Of a stretch of 5,326 nucleotides of DNA, positions 1 to 5,326 are shown piece after piece. Made by a program: the position numbers and the translations under genes. Each line of letters starts with the position of its first letter. Positions within the stretch are counted from its first letter, which is position 1. The DNA is from Terriglobus sp. (GTDB lineage Bacteria > Acidobacteriota > Terriglobia > Terriglobales > Acidobacteriaceae). The stretch lies in contig JAHFTZ010000199.1 of assembly GCA_023265355.1 (NCBI GenBank), positions 1 to 5,326 of the forward strand, given 5' to 3'. The notes under the pieces were generated by a model, which made no database searches, was not told the DNA's origin, and saw only the letters and a program-made list of their open reading frames with translations.

Positions 1-1307
1 GAGAAGTATTTGAAGAGGTTCTCGCGGGCGTCCGCACGGCTGCTGGAGTTACGAATGGTGCGGATGACGGCATCGAGGTGGTCGAGCGCGATCTGGTAGC
101 CGAGGAGGATGTGTTCGCGATCGCGTGCCTTGTTGAGAAGGAAGGCGGTGCGGCGGCGGACGACGTCCACGCGGTGATCGATGAAGGCGCGGATGGCGTC
201 CGGCAGGGGAAGCTCGACCGGGCGGCCGTTGTGCACGGCCAGGAAGATCATGCTGAAGCTCTCCTGCATGGAGGTGTGCTTGAAGAGCTGGTTGAGCACG
301 ATCTCAGGTTGCGCGGTGCGCTTGAGCTCGATGACGATGCGCATGCCGTCGCGATCGGACTCGTCGCGGACGTCGGAGATGTCGTCGATGATCTTCTCGG
401 TGACCAGCTCCGCGATGCGCTTGATGAGGGTGTTCTTGTTGACCTGGTAGGGGATCTCGGAGACGATGATGGCCTCGCGCCCGCCGGAGATGTTCTCGCG
501 GCTGCATTTGGCGCGCATGAGGAACTTGCCGCGGCCGGTGCGGTAGGCGTTGGCGATGCCGCTCTTGCCGTAGATGAAGCCCGCCGTGGGGAAGTCTGGG
601 CCCTGCACGTGCTCCAGCACCTCGGCCAGACCGGCGCTGGGGTTGTTCACCAGCGTGATGCAGGCGTTGATGACCTCCGTCAGATTATGAGGAGGGATGT
701 TCGTCGCCATGCCCACGGCGATGCCCGAGCTGCCGTTGACGAGCAGGTTCGGGTAGCGCGCCGGGAGCACGGTCGGCTCCAACGAAGATTCGTCGTAGTT
801 CGGCGTGAAATCGACGGTGTCCATGTCGATGTCCGCAAGCATCTCGCCTGCGATCTTCATCAAGCGGGCCTCGGTGTAACGCATGGCCGCTGGCGGATCG
901 CCGTCCACGGAGCCGAAGTTTCCCTGGCCGTCGACGAGTGGGTAGCGCATGGAGAAGGGCTGCGCCAGGCGGACCATGGCGTCGTAGATCGCGGAATCTC
1001 CGTGGGGATGATAGTTACCCATCGCGTGGCCAACGACCTTGGCGCACTTGGTGTATTTCTTGTTGGCCTGCAGACCCATCTCCTGCATGGCGTACAAGAT
1101 ACGCCGATGCACGGGCTTCAGGCCGTCGCGTACGTCAGGCAGGGCGCGGCCGATGATCACGGACATGGAGTAGTCGAGATACGAACGCCGCATCTCGTCT
1201 TCAATGTTGATGGAGATCATGTGGAGGGCGCCAGGGCCGGTGGGAACGTTTTCGCCGTTATTTCCGTCTCCACCGAGGGGGAGTTGTGGGTCTTTTTCGT
1301 CAGCCAT
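1..1307 (-). CDS. gyrA: DNA gyrase subunit A, N-terminal part (partial at left window edge)
   Basis: GyrA is the DNA-breaking and rejoining subunit of the A2B2 type II topoisomerase that adds negative supercoils to DNA in the cytoplasm. The 435 visible codons cover the winged-helix/tower region; the C-terminal DNA-wrapping domain lies beyond the edge. Visible landmarks are [20 protein letters not shown] (about 42-61), the quinolone-determining stretch [10 protein letters not shown] (100-109), the catalytic tyrosine Tyr144 in [27 protein letters not shown] and EIPYQVNK. Ser105 and Asp109 match E. coli Ser83 and Asp87, so the classic quinolone-resistance positions are wild type. Numbering runs about 22 residues ahead of E. 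coli because of a Pro/Gly/Asn-rich N-terminal lead-in. The start ATG (1305-1307) has no clear Shine-Dalgarno; the next Met (residue 30) has none either. Codons are strongly G/C-ending. The gene is divergent from the small secreted-protein gene at 1354. gyrB is not in the window. Confidence 0.98.
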   Translation of the reverse strand, partial: MADEKDPQLPLGGDGNNGENVPTGPGALHMISINIEDEMRRSYLDYSMSVIIGRALPDVRDGLKPVHRRILYAMQEMGLQANKKYTKCAKVVGHAMGNYHPHGDSAIYDAMVRLAQPFSMRYPLVDGQGNFGSVDGDPPAAMRYTEARLMKIAGEMLADIDMDTVDFTPNYDESSLEPTVLPARYPNLLVNGSSGIAVGMATNIPPHNLTEVINACITLVNNPSAGLAEVLEHVQGPDFPTAGFIYGKSGIANAYRTGRGKFLMRAKCSRENISGGREAIIVSEIPYQVNKNTLIKRIAELVTEKIIDDISDVRDESDRDGMRIVIELKRTAQPEIVLNQLFKHTSMQESFSMIFLAVHNGRPVELPLPDAIRAFIDHRVDVVRRRTAFLLNKARDREHILLGYQIALDHLDAVIRTIRNSSSRADARENLFKYF

Positions 1308-1353
1308 GTGTATCTATAAGTATAACTGTTGGCGAGGCTAAGAAGGAGGTTCC
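1308..1353. promoter_or_regulatory. Short AT-rich divergent promoter region between gyrA and the 1354 gene
   Basis: Only 46 bp separate the two divergent starts, and an AT-rich island (1311-1327) stands out from the GC-rich surroundings. On the plus strand TATAAG (1315-1320) and TATAAC (1321-1326) each match the -10 consensus at five of six positions. On the minus strand TATACT (1324 down to 1319) also matches five of six. No convincing -35 box is seen at normal spacing on either strand. If the minus-strand hexamer is used, the gyrA leader would be only about five bases. The plus-strand gene's promoter would overlap gyrA's. This is inferred from sequence alone. Confidence 0.4.
1343..1350 (+). 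promoter_or_regulatory. Strong Shine-Dalgarno for the gene at 1354
   Basis: AAGGAGGT is a near-perfect anti-16S match ending three bases before ATG 1354. It selects this frame over the overlapping open frame that begins at 1329, which has no ribosome site and gives no signal peptide. Confidence 0.85.
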
Positions 1354-1734
1354 ATGCGGTTTGGCGGTGTGGCGTGTGCCGCGATTTTGTTGGGTTCTTT
1401 AGGGATTTCCGGGGCTTTTGCGCAGATGCCGGCGGGGCCGGTTCCGGACCAGTTTCTGACGGTTCCGGCGCAGGGCGTGAAGACGCTCCGTCTGCCGGGA
1501 ACGCTGGTCAAAAAGGCACGGTGGAAGGGCAGTTTTCAGGCCCAGGGCGGCGGCGGCGCACGCGTGGCGTTCTCCGTAGCGAACGAAAAGGGCGTCCTCT
1601 GGCAGGTGGACAACGTGGCCACGGCAGAATTCGATGTGCCCATTGGCAAGGAGGGCCTGATGTTGACGGTGCGGGACGACTATCCTTCAGGACGGCGGGT
1701 CGTGGTGCGGTCGCGCGTGGAGGCTGGGAAGTAG
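1354..1734 (+). CDS. Small secreted protein, possible GOLD/emp24-like beta-sandwich
   Basis: 126 residues of unknown function. Residues 1-23 form a Sec signal peptide: Arg2, a hydrophobic core (about 6-19) and likely cleavage at AFA|Q. The mature part is about 103 residues, has no cysteine and alternates hydrophobic and polar residues as beta-strands do. The order of its blocks is LVKKARWKGSFQAQGGGG (51-68), then VAFSVANEKGVLW (71-83), then a strand pair near FDVPIG and LMLTVRDD, and a final basic strand RRVVVRSRV. This resembles the emp24/GOLD-like pattern of 'G-x-F-x-A-x-GG', 'V-x-N-E' and 'x-W', but that is a weak, recalled resemblance. The start is fixed by the ribosome site and signal peptide. 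It probably acts in the periplasm or outside the cell. The next gene begins 116 bp downstream on the same strand; co-transcription is possible but not shown. Existence of the gene is likely; the fold is a guess. Confidence 0.85.
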   Translation: MRFGGVACAAILLGSLGISGAFAQMPAGPVPDQFLTVPAQGVKTLRLPGTLVKKARWKGSFQAQGGGGARVAFSVANEKGVLWQVDNVATAEFDVPIGKEGLMLTVRDDYPSGRRVVVRSRVEAGK

Positions 1735-1850
1735 AAGATGCGTTCAGGCGGAATGGAACCTAAGTTGTAGACGGATCTGCCCTCTGCGAGCCCTGCTTCA
1801 TTTAGATTAGGTCTTCTGCATCCTCTGCTGAGACTAGGAATTTTGATCGA
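1735..1850 (+). other. Intergenic spacer upstream of the GGDEF-EAL gene
   Basis: 116 bp with no open frame worth calling. I see no strong terminator hairpin with a T-tract and no well-spaced sigma-70 promoter; TTGTAG (1765-1770) has no matching -10. A weak AGGA (1837-1840) lies ten bases before ATG 1851. Confidence 0.4.
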
Positions 1851-3437
1851 ATGAACATTGCGGGAGCGAGGAGCTTCATGATCCGGCATCGTAGGAGTAT
1901 CAAAGATTTTTCCATCCTCCTCGCGATCTTTTTTGTCGGCCTGTATCTGCTCTTAGAGTATGACCTCTTCGAAAACTCGAATGGGGCGAGCGCGCAGAAG
2001 GAAAAGATCGAGCTGGATGAAGCTTTGCTTCTCGGCGGAATCATGGCCCTTGCTCTTCTGGCCTTCTCCATACGGCGATATGTGGAACAGAAGAAGGAAA
2101 CTGCTCGCCGTCTGGCGGCTGAGCAGAATATCCGCGCTCTTGCATTTCAGGATGCTCTGACGGGGCTGGCAAATCGACGGCAGTTTGACGACGCACTTAA
2201 GGCTGCGGTCGCCGCGCCACCCCGAGAGGGTGCCGTACACGCCGTAATCCTTCTCGACCTGAATGGTTTTAAACAGATCAATGATGCTTATGGTCACGGG
2301 ATAGGAGATCAGGTTCTTACCGTGGTGGCGGAGCGCCTGCTTGGGGCCATGCGCGACAACGATCTGGCAGCCCGGCTTGGTGGTGACGAATTTGCCGTTC
2401 TCGCGTTGCATCTAGTCGGTCCAGAGGCCGCGACCAACGTTGCTCTCCGGGTGATCGACGCGTTGAAGGACCCGATTATCACCGGTTCCTTTCGACATGC
2501 GATCGGTACAGGGATCGGGATATCTCTCCTTCCAAACGATGCGACCAACACGGAGCAGGTGATGAGGAAGGCCGACCTGGCTCTCTACCGCGCCAAGGAA
2601 GAGAGGCGATCGGCTTTACGTTTTTTCGAAGAAGAGATGGACAAGCGAGTTCAGGAGCGGCAATGGCTGGTGCAGGAACTTCGCACTGCTCTGGCGAACC
2701 AGAGCATTCGCGCCTATTTCCAACCTTCTGTTCAGCTCAAGACAAAACAGATCATCGGTTTTGAGGCGGTTCCTCGCTGGATTCATCCATCGTTTGGCGA
2801 GATCCTGCCGGACCGCTTCGTTCCAATCGCCGAAGAGTGTGGACTGATCCATGAGCTTACCGATCAGCTTCTCCGGCAGGCATGCGCTGCGGCAGTGCAG
2901 TGGCCGACGGATGTTGTGCTTTCGATTGATATCCTTTCCGGCCAACTCAAAGATAAAGGTCTGAAGACGCGCGTGATGGAGATTCTTCGTGAGACGGGTC
3001 TGCCTCCGGAGCGTCTTGAAATCGAGATTACGGAGAGCACCCTGGTGCGCAATCTTGAAGCGGCACAGGACACCCTGGGCGGTCTGCGTGAAGCGGGTGT
3101 ACGCATTGCTTTGGATAACTTCGGCACGGGCTACTCAAGCCTGTATCACCTGCGGAACTTCAAGATGGACAAGATCAAGATCGACGGCAGCTTCGTTCAT
3201 GGCATGCTCTCTGAAAAAGAAGATGCTGGAATTGTCCGGGCTCTGGTTGGCCTTGCCCAGGGTCTAGGCATAACGGTTGCAGCAGAAGGCATTCAGGACT
3301 CTGCACAGCAGAGCTCCCTGATTATGACGGGTTGCGAACAGGGTCAAGGGCACTTGTACAGTGAAGCCATCTCCGCTGAACGCGCGCTTTGCGCTTTTGA
3401 GTCGGGCGGCCAAACCATTGAAATCGTGAGCAAGTAG
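1851..3437 (+). CDS. Membrane GGDEF-EAL cyclic di-GMP protein with a degenerate EAL site
   Basis: 528 residues. A basic N-terminus precedes TM1 (about 19-39), an acidic periplasmic loop of about 20 residues (40-57), TM2 (58-74) and a charged helical linker (75-99). The loop is too small for a typical sensor domain. The GGDEF domain (about 100-258) starts with DALTGLANRR and has LDLNGFKQINDAYGH, intact GGDEF (177-181) and an I-site RDND (168-171) exactly five residues upstream, so it should make cyclic di-GMP from two GTP with product inhibition. The EAL domain (about 270-515) keeps Glu305, Glu392, Asp422, Lys443, Glu479 and Gln499, but EAL reads EAV (305-307), the usual metal-binding Asn is Asp360, and the usual Asp-Asp pair is Asp422-Asn423. 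Phosphodiesterase activity is therefore doubtful; it may bind cyclic di-GMP or regulate the cyclase. Met10 (1878) has a better ribosome site than Met1. Codon choice is less G/C-ending than in gyrA. Confidence 0.95.
   Translation: MNIAGARSFMIRHRRSIKDFSILLAIFFVGLYLLLEYDLFENSNGASAQKEKIELDEALLLGGIMALALLAFSIRRYVEQKKETARRLAAEQNIRALAFQDALTGLANRRQFDDALKAAVAAPPREGAVHAVILLDLNGFKQINDAYGHGIGDQVLTVVAERLLGAMRDNDLAARLGGDEFAVLALHLVGPEAATNVALRVIDALKDPIITGSFRHAIGTGIGISLLPNDATNTEQVMRKADLALYRAKEERRSALRFFEEEMDKRVQERQWLVQELRTALANQSIRAYFQPSVQLKTKQIIGFEAVPRWIHPSFGEILPDRFVPIAEECGLIHELTDQLLRQACAAAVQWPTDVVLSIDILSGQLKDKGLKTRVMEILRETGLPPERLEIEITESTLVRNLEAAQDTLGGLREAGVRIALDNFGTGYSSLYHLRNFKMDKIKIDGSFVHGMLSEKEDAGIVRALVGLAQGLGITVAAEGIQDSAQQSSLIMTGCEQGQGHLYSEAISAERALCAFESGGQTIEIVSK
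1868..1873 (+). promoter_or_regulatory. Possible Shine-Dalgarno for an alternative start at 1878
   Basis: GAGGAG lies four bases before the in-frame ATG at 1878-1880 (Met10 of the longer form). The ATG at 1851 has only AGGA ten bases upstream. Starting at 1878 removes nine residues, none of them in TM1, so the protein would still insert normally. Confidence 0.4.
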
Positions 3438-3471
3438 CGATCCCATCGGCAAGCCTCCCGGGGTTCGCTAC
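3434..3471. terminator. Hairpin in the convergent gap, candidate bidirectional terminator
   Basis: GTAGCGA (3434-3440) pairs perfectly with TCGCTAC (3465-3471). After a T/T mismatch, CCC (3442-3444) pairs with GGG (3461-3463), giving ten base pairs around a 16-base loop. It overlaps the TAG stop of the GGDEF-EAL gene and lies downstream of the oppositely oriented Ig-like gene, where a shared terminator would be expected. Neither strand has a proper T-tract after the stem, so it could instead be a 3'-end stabilising structure. Confidence 0.4.
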
Positions 3472-3489
3472 GCCCAGCTCTTACCTCTT

Positions 3490-3505
3490 CCGTCCGTCCG
3501 TCCGT
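3490..3505. repeat. Four tandem copies of CCGT
   Basis: The tetranucleotide CCGT occurs four times in a row ten bases beyond the stop codon of the minus-strand Ig-like gene. It is outside both coding regions, so a change in copy number would not shift a frame. It may be a simple slippage tract. Confidence 0.8.
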
Positions 3506-3515
3506 CGGAAAATAT

Positions 3516-4463
3516 TTACTCCTCCGGACTTACGACGAGCTTCACCCCGTTGGTATGCGTCAGACTGCCGCTGAATCCAGTGATCTGGAACGTGTAAGTT
3601 CCCGGCGGCGTGAAGCCTGGCAACTTGCCGCTGCAACCGCTCAAGAGAAGCAGTCCTGAACCCGCGAAGAGAATCGTCGCCAGAAGGCGTGGGAGTCTGC
3701 GTCTTCTGAAAAAAGCGAGTGCAGCGGCGGAGAGAAGTGCAAGCAGCGGGGCGGTGGAGTGATTTTGCGTCTCGCTCTTGAAGCCCTTCACGTCCGAGGT
3801 CTCCAGATCGACAAGGACCGAACCAGTGCCGTTCTCTTCCAGGTTCACCGTATTGCCCTGGTCGAAGAAACAGACGGCATGCGCGGGCAATGGGCCGCAA
3901 GCGAGCTGGACGACTCCACGGAAGCCACCGACTGAAGTTGCGCTGAGATTGATCGACGTATGGTGCTCGGCAACAACAGTGACGACGGGCGGTGAGGTGA
4001 GCGCGAAGTCGGGGACGGCGGCCACGCCGATCACCTGGGTGAGAGACACCGTACTCGTGGCAAAAACGGCGTCTGGCACATACGTGGCGGTAATGATGTG
4101 GCTGCCCTGGGAGAGACTGGGAGCAGTGTAATTGGCATAGCTCGCGGCCCCGCTGGGAATCAGCGTCTCCGTCGCCAGGGTAGTCGTGCCATCGCTGAAG
4201 ATCACAGAGCCGGTTGGAGGCGGAAGAGGGCCAACCTTGATGGACGCGACAACGGCAGTGAAGACGATGGGTGCTCCGTCTGGCGAAGGATTTGCCGAAC
4301 TGCGGAGCGCTGTCGTGGAAGGAAAAGCGAACGGGGTATCTTGTGCGGCCGCCGGAACCGAGAAACCGAGAGAGAGCCCTAGGAAAACTCCGAGGATAAT
4401 AGAAAATCTGAGACCGTTACACGTCTGTCGCTTGAAGATCTTTGCGTTACTTTGGAAAGCCAT
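3516..4463 (-). CDS. Secreted Ig-like-fold protein with C-terminal hydrophobic segments and internal lipobox
   Basis: 315 residues from ATG 4463. Residues 1-40 are a signal peptide with a long basic n-region, hydrophobic core 20-35 and likely cut at AAA|Q. Residues about 48-145 match the bacterial Ig-like group 3 (Big_3_5-like) pattern: STTALRSSANPSPDGAPIVF at the start, then PTGSVIFSDG and GSHIITATYVPD. A second beta-rich module (about 152-222) has GGFRGVVQLACGPLPAHAVC with two cysteines (189 and 198). Next come a hydrophobic stretch (239-252), RRRR (253-256), a second hydrophobic stretch (259-276), a lipobox-like LSGC ending at Cys277, and a 38-residue tail with GTYTFQITGFSGSLTHTNG. This tail recurs in acidobacterial secreted proteins, as I recall. 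The likely role is cell-surface structure or adhesion; no enzyme motif is seen. An in-frame ATG at 4532 would add 23 residues, but it gives a 41-residue n-region before the hydrophobic core, so 4463 is preferred. Neither start has a clear ribosome site. Confidence 0.88.
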   Translation of the reverse strand: MAFQSNAKIFKRQTCNGLRFSIILGVFLGLSLGFSVPAAAQDTPFAFPSTTALRSSANPSPDGAPIVFTAVVASIKVGPLPPPTGSVIFSDGTTTLATETLIPSGAASYANYTAPSLSQGSHIITATYVPDAVFATSTVSLTQVIGVAAVPDFALTSPPVVTVVAEHHTSINLSATSVGGFRGVVQLACGPLPAHAVCFFDQGNTVNLEENGTGSVLVDLETSDVKGFKSETQNHSTAPLLALLSAAALAFFRRRRLPRLLATILFAGSGLLLLSGCSGKLPGFTPPGTYTFQITGFSGSLTHTNGVKLVVSPEE

Positions 4464-4667
4464 AAGGCTAAGACGGGGAGGAGTTCCACTCGGGTATCGG
4501 AAGTTGCCGCCATGTGCGACGTTTGACCACATCGAGTTGCTTCAAACGATAGACGTTAGGCGCTCATACACCCCGCGCTCACGCAAAACGCATCCAATTC
4601 CGCTGATTGGGGTTTGTATGGAGTGGACACAGAGTCCAGGCCCGGTAAATCCCGGCAGGAGAACGTT
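4464..4667. promoter_or_regulatory. Divergent intergenic region with several inverted repeats
   Basis: About 200 bp that should hold the promoters of the Ig-like gene (-) and the glycine-zipper gene (+). I could not identify a well-spaced sigma-70 promoter on either strand. Inverted repeats: AACG-ATAGA-CGTT (4545-4557); CATACACCCC (4565-4574) against GGGG-TT-TGTATG (4609-4620), ten pairs with a two-base bulge; CCAAT (4594-4598) against ATTGG (4606-4610), which competes with the previous pairing; TGGAC-ACAGA-GTCCA (4624-4638); and CCGG-TAAATC-CCGG (4642-4655). The last two lie just upstream of the ribosome site of the 4668 gene. Confidence 0.4.
4657..4662 (+). promoter_or_regulatory. Shine-Dalgarno that fixes the start at 4668
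   Basis: AGGAGA lies five bases before ATG 4668. It supports this start over the upstream in-frame ATG at 4614, which would put 18 polar residues ahead of the signal peptide. Confidence 0.8.
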
Positions 4668-5048
4668 ATGAAACTCACGAAACGTTTCACAGGTTGGGTT
4701 TTAGGAAGTGCAATGTTGATCGGCGCAGCATGTCCCATGGCGCTACCCCTCTCCGCGCAGAATGGATACTACAACGGAGCGCGCAATCGCCATCCTTACA
4801 ACGATCGCGACGATCGCCGCTACTATAACCAGCGTCAGAATCAGGGCGGCATCGGTCCCGGCAAAGGCGCGCTGATTGGTGGAGCGGGTGGAGCGGCTCT
4901 CGGCGCACTCTTCGGCGGCGGCCTCAATGGCGCATTGATTGGCGGCGGTGTCGGTGCTGGCGTTGGCGCCATCGCGGGCAAGGCGAATCAGAACAACCAG
5001 CGTCGCGACTATCGCGAACGCTATGATCGCTATGGCCGCCCCTACTAG
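4668..5048 (+). CDS. Secreted glycine-zipper protein
   Basis: 126 residues. A Sec signal peptide (1 to about 30) has basic Lys2, Lys5 and Arg6, a hydrophobic core (about 10-28) and probable cleavage after LSA or LSAQ. A polar stretch rich in Asn, Arg, Asp and Tyr follows (32-59). Residues 64-105 are a glycine zipper: GxxxG-type spacing repeated through GKGALIGGAGGAALGALFGG and a second, similar half ending in GVGAGVGAIAGK, in the manner of glycine-zipper/Omp-type domains that pack helices in or against membranes. The C-terminal tail (106-126) is again Arg/Tyr/Asp-rich (YRERYDRYGRPY). There is no lipobox; Cys22 lies within the signal peptide. It probably sits in the outer membrane or periplasm and oligomerises; its exact role is unknown. 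The ribosome site and signal peptide support the start. The next gene follows 51 bp later on the same strand, so the two may form an operon. Confidence 0.9.
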   Translation: MKLTKRFTGWVLGSAMLIGAACPMALPLSAQNGYYNGARNRHPYNDRDDRRYYNQRQNQGGIGPGKGALIGGAGGAALGALFGGGLNGALIGGGVGAGVGAIAGKANQNNQRRDYRERYDRYGRPY

Positions 5049-5086
5049 CCTGAAGTTTTCTCAGAGTTTTTCGTGGTATTTGCGAC

Positions 5087-5092
5087 AGGAGA
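5087..5092 (+). promoter_or_regulatory. Shine-Dalgarno for the partial gene at 5100
   Basis: AGGAGA lies seven bases before ATG 5100. The surrounding CAGGAGA is identical to that before the 4668 gene, consistent with similar translation of the two neighbours. Confidence 0.75.
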
Positions 5093-5099
5093 TAGAACG

Positions 5100-5326
5100 A
5101 TGAAGATGATTCGAGCAGTAGCAGGGATGGTGTTAGCAGGCGCCTTGGTCACGGTTCCGGTGCGCGCGCAGGCTATGCCTGCGGCCCCGGTGACTACGCA
5201 GGACGCGGGTCGCGATATCAGCAACAACGACCTCGTGACCATGACCGTGCATGAAGCCTGGCTGGCCAGCGGACGGAACGAAGATCGTTTCTTCGACATG
5301 GTGAAACGTCTTGCGGAGATGAGCGC
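5100..5326 (+). CDS. Secreted protein of unknown function, N-terminal part (cut at right edge)
   Basis: 75 complete codons are visible. Residues 1-24 form a signal peptide: Lys2 and Arg5, a hydrophobic core (about 6-20) and probable cleavage after VRA or VRAQ. The mature start is Ala/Pro/Thr-rich (25-37). It is followed by a soluble, probably helical segment with ISNNDLVTMTVHEAWLASGR (40-59) and then FFDMVKRLAEMS running to the edge. I do not recognise the family, and no metal-binding or catalytic motif is visible in this part. The start is supported by a well-placed ribosome site. The 51-bp gap from the glycine-zipper gene has only a weak four-pair hairpin, so transcription probably continues from that gene. 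A helical periplasmic protein is the most that can be said. Confidence 0.85.
   Translation, partial: MKMIRAVAGMVLAGALVTVPVRAQAMPAAPVTTQDAGRDISNNDLVTMTVHEAWLASGRNEDRFFDMVKRLAEMS

Noticed and set aside
78..1319. Long plus-strand open frame of 413 codons
   Set aside because: It is antisense to gyrA. The minus strand gives an unmistakable GyrA with catalytic Tyr and [10 protein letters not shown]. The plus-strand frame stays open because of GC-rich, codon-biased DNA, and its product is low-complexity Val/Ala/Asp/Gly.
1329..1763. Open frame of 144 codons overlapping the 1354 gene
   Set aside because: It has no ribosome site and no signal peptide, and its product is Arg/Gly-rich like a frame-shifted shadow. 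The 1354 frame has a near-perfect Shine-Dalgarno and a signal peptide.
1953..2411. Minus-strand open frame of 152 codons inside the GGDEF region
   Set aside because: The plus strand there encodes the transmembrane linker and conserved GGDEF motifs, so this is a shadow.
3481..3900. Minus-strand open frame of 139 codons overlapping the Ig-like gene
   Set aside because: It lies in another frame of the Ig-like gene's own strand, has no start signal, and its composition is unlike a folded protein.
4186..4671. Plus-strand open frame of 161 codons
   Set aside because: It runs antisense through the Ig-like protein's signal peptide and across the divergent promoter region, with no ribosome site or recognisable motif.
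5050..5071. CTGA-TCAG hairpin followed by a run of T as a terminator after the glycine-zipper gene
   Set aside because: The stem has only four pairs with a seven-base loop, too weak to call; the next gene probably shares the transcript.
1..5326. Defence system, CRISPR array, mobile element or tRNA/rRNA gene
   Set aside because: No evenly spaced repeats, transposase-like protein, terminal inverted repeats with target duplication, or RNA-gene landmarks were seen; the whole window is explained by chromosomal protein genes and short gaps.

Overview
The window looks like chromosomal DNA from an acidobacterium, probably class Terriglobia (Acidobacteriaceae: Granulicella, Terriglobus, Edaphobacter and relatives). 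Three things point there: the DNA is moderately GC-rich; the GyrA N-terminus has the Pro/Gly/Asn-rich lead-in that I remember from that group; and the minus-strand Ig-like protein ends in a Gly-Thr-Tyr-Thr...Gly-Ser-Leu-Thr-His tail, a recurrent acidobacterial signature. The assignment rests on recalled family patterns, not on a search.

Layout: (1) 1-1307, minus strand, is the N-terminal 435 codons of gyrA, cut by the window edge. (2) Across a 46-bp AT-rich gap, 1354-1734 (+) encodes a small secreted protein of unknown function, possibly a GOLD/emp24-like beta-sandwich. (3) 1851-3437 (+) encodes a two-transmembrane GGDEF-EAL protein for cyclic di-GMP signalling. Its diguanylate cyclase half has all key motifs, including an inhibitory I-site; its EAL half has three changed active-site motif positions. 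(4) 3516-4463 (-) runs convergently and encodes a secreted Ig-like-fold protein with an unusual C-terminus: hydrophobic stretch, RRRR, second hydrophobic stretch, lipobox-like LSGC, short beta tail. A hairpin sits in the convergent gap. (5) 4668-5048 (+) encodes a secreted glycine-zipper protein with Arg/Tyr/Asp-rich flanks. (6) 5100-5326 (+) is the start of another secreted protein, cut by the right edge, close enough to (5) to share its transcript.

Apart from gyrA, every gene is predicted to be exported or membrane-bound, so this is an envelope-protein neighbourhood next to a housekeeping gene. Nothing shows that these proteins form one pathway. No RNA gene, insertion sequence, CRISPR array or phage gene was seen. 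The most interesting points are the apparent reciprocal Asn/Asp exchange in the EAL metal site and the internal lipobox of the Ig-like protein. I did not find a convincing new multi-gene system.
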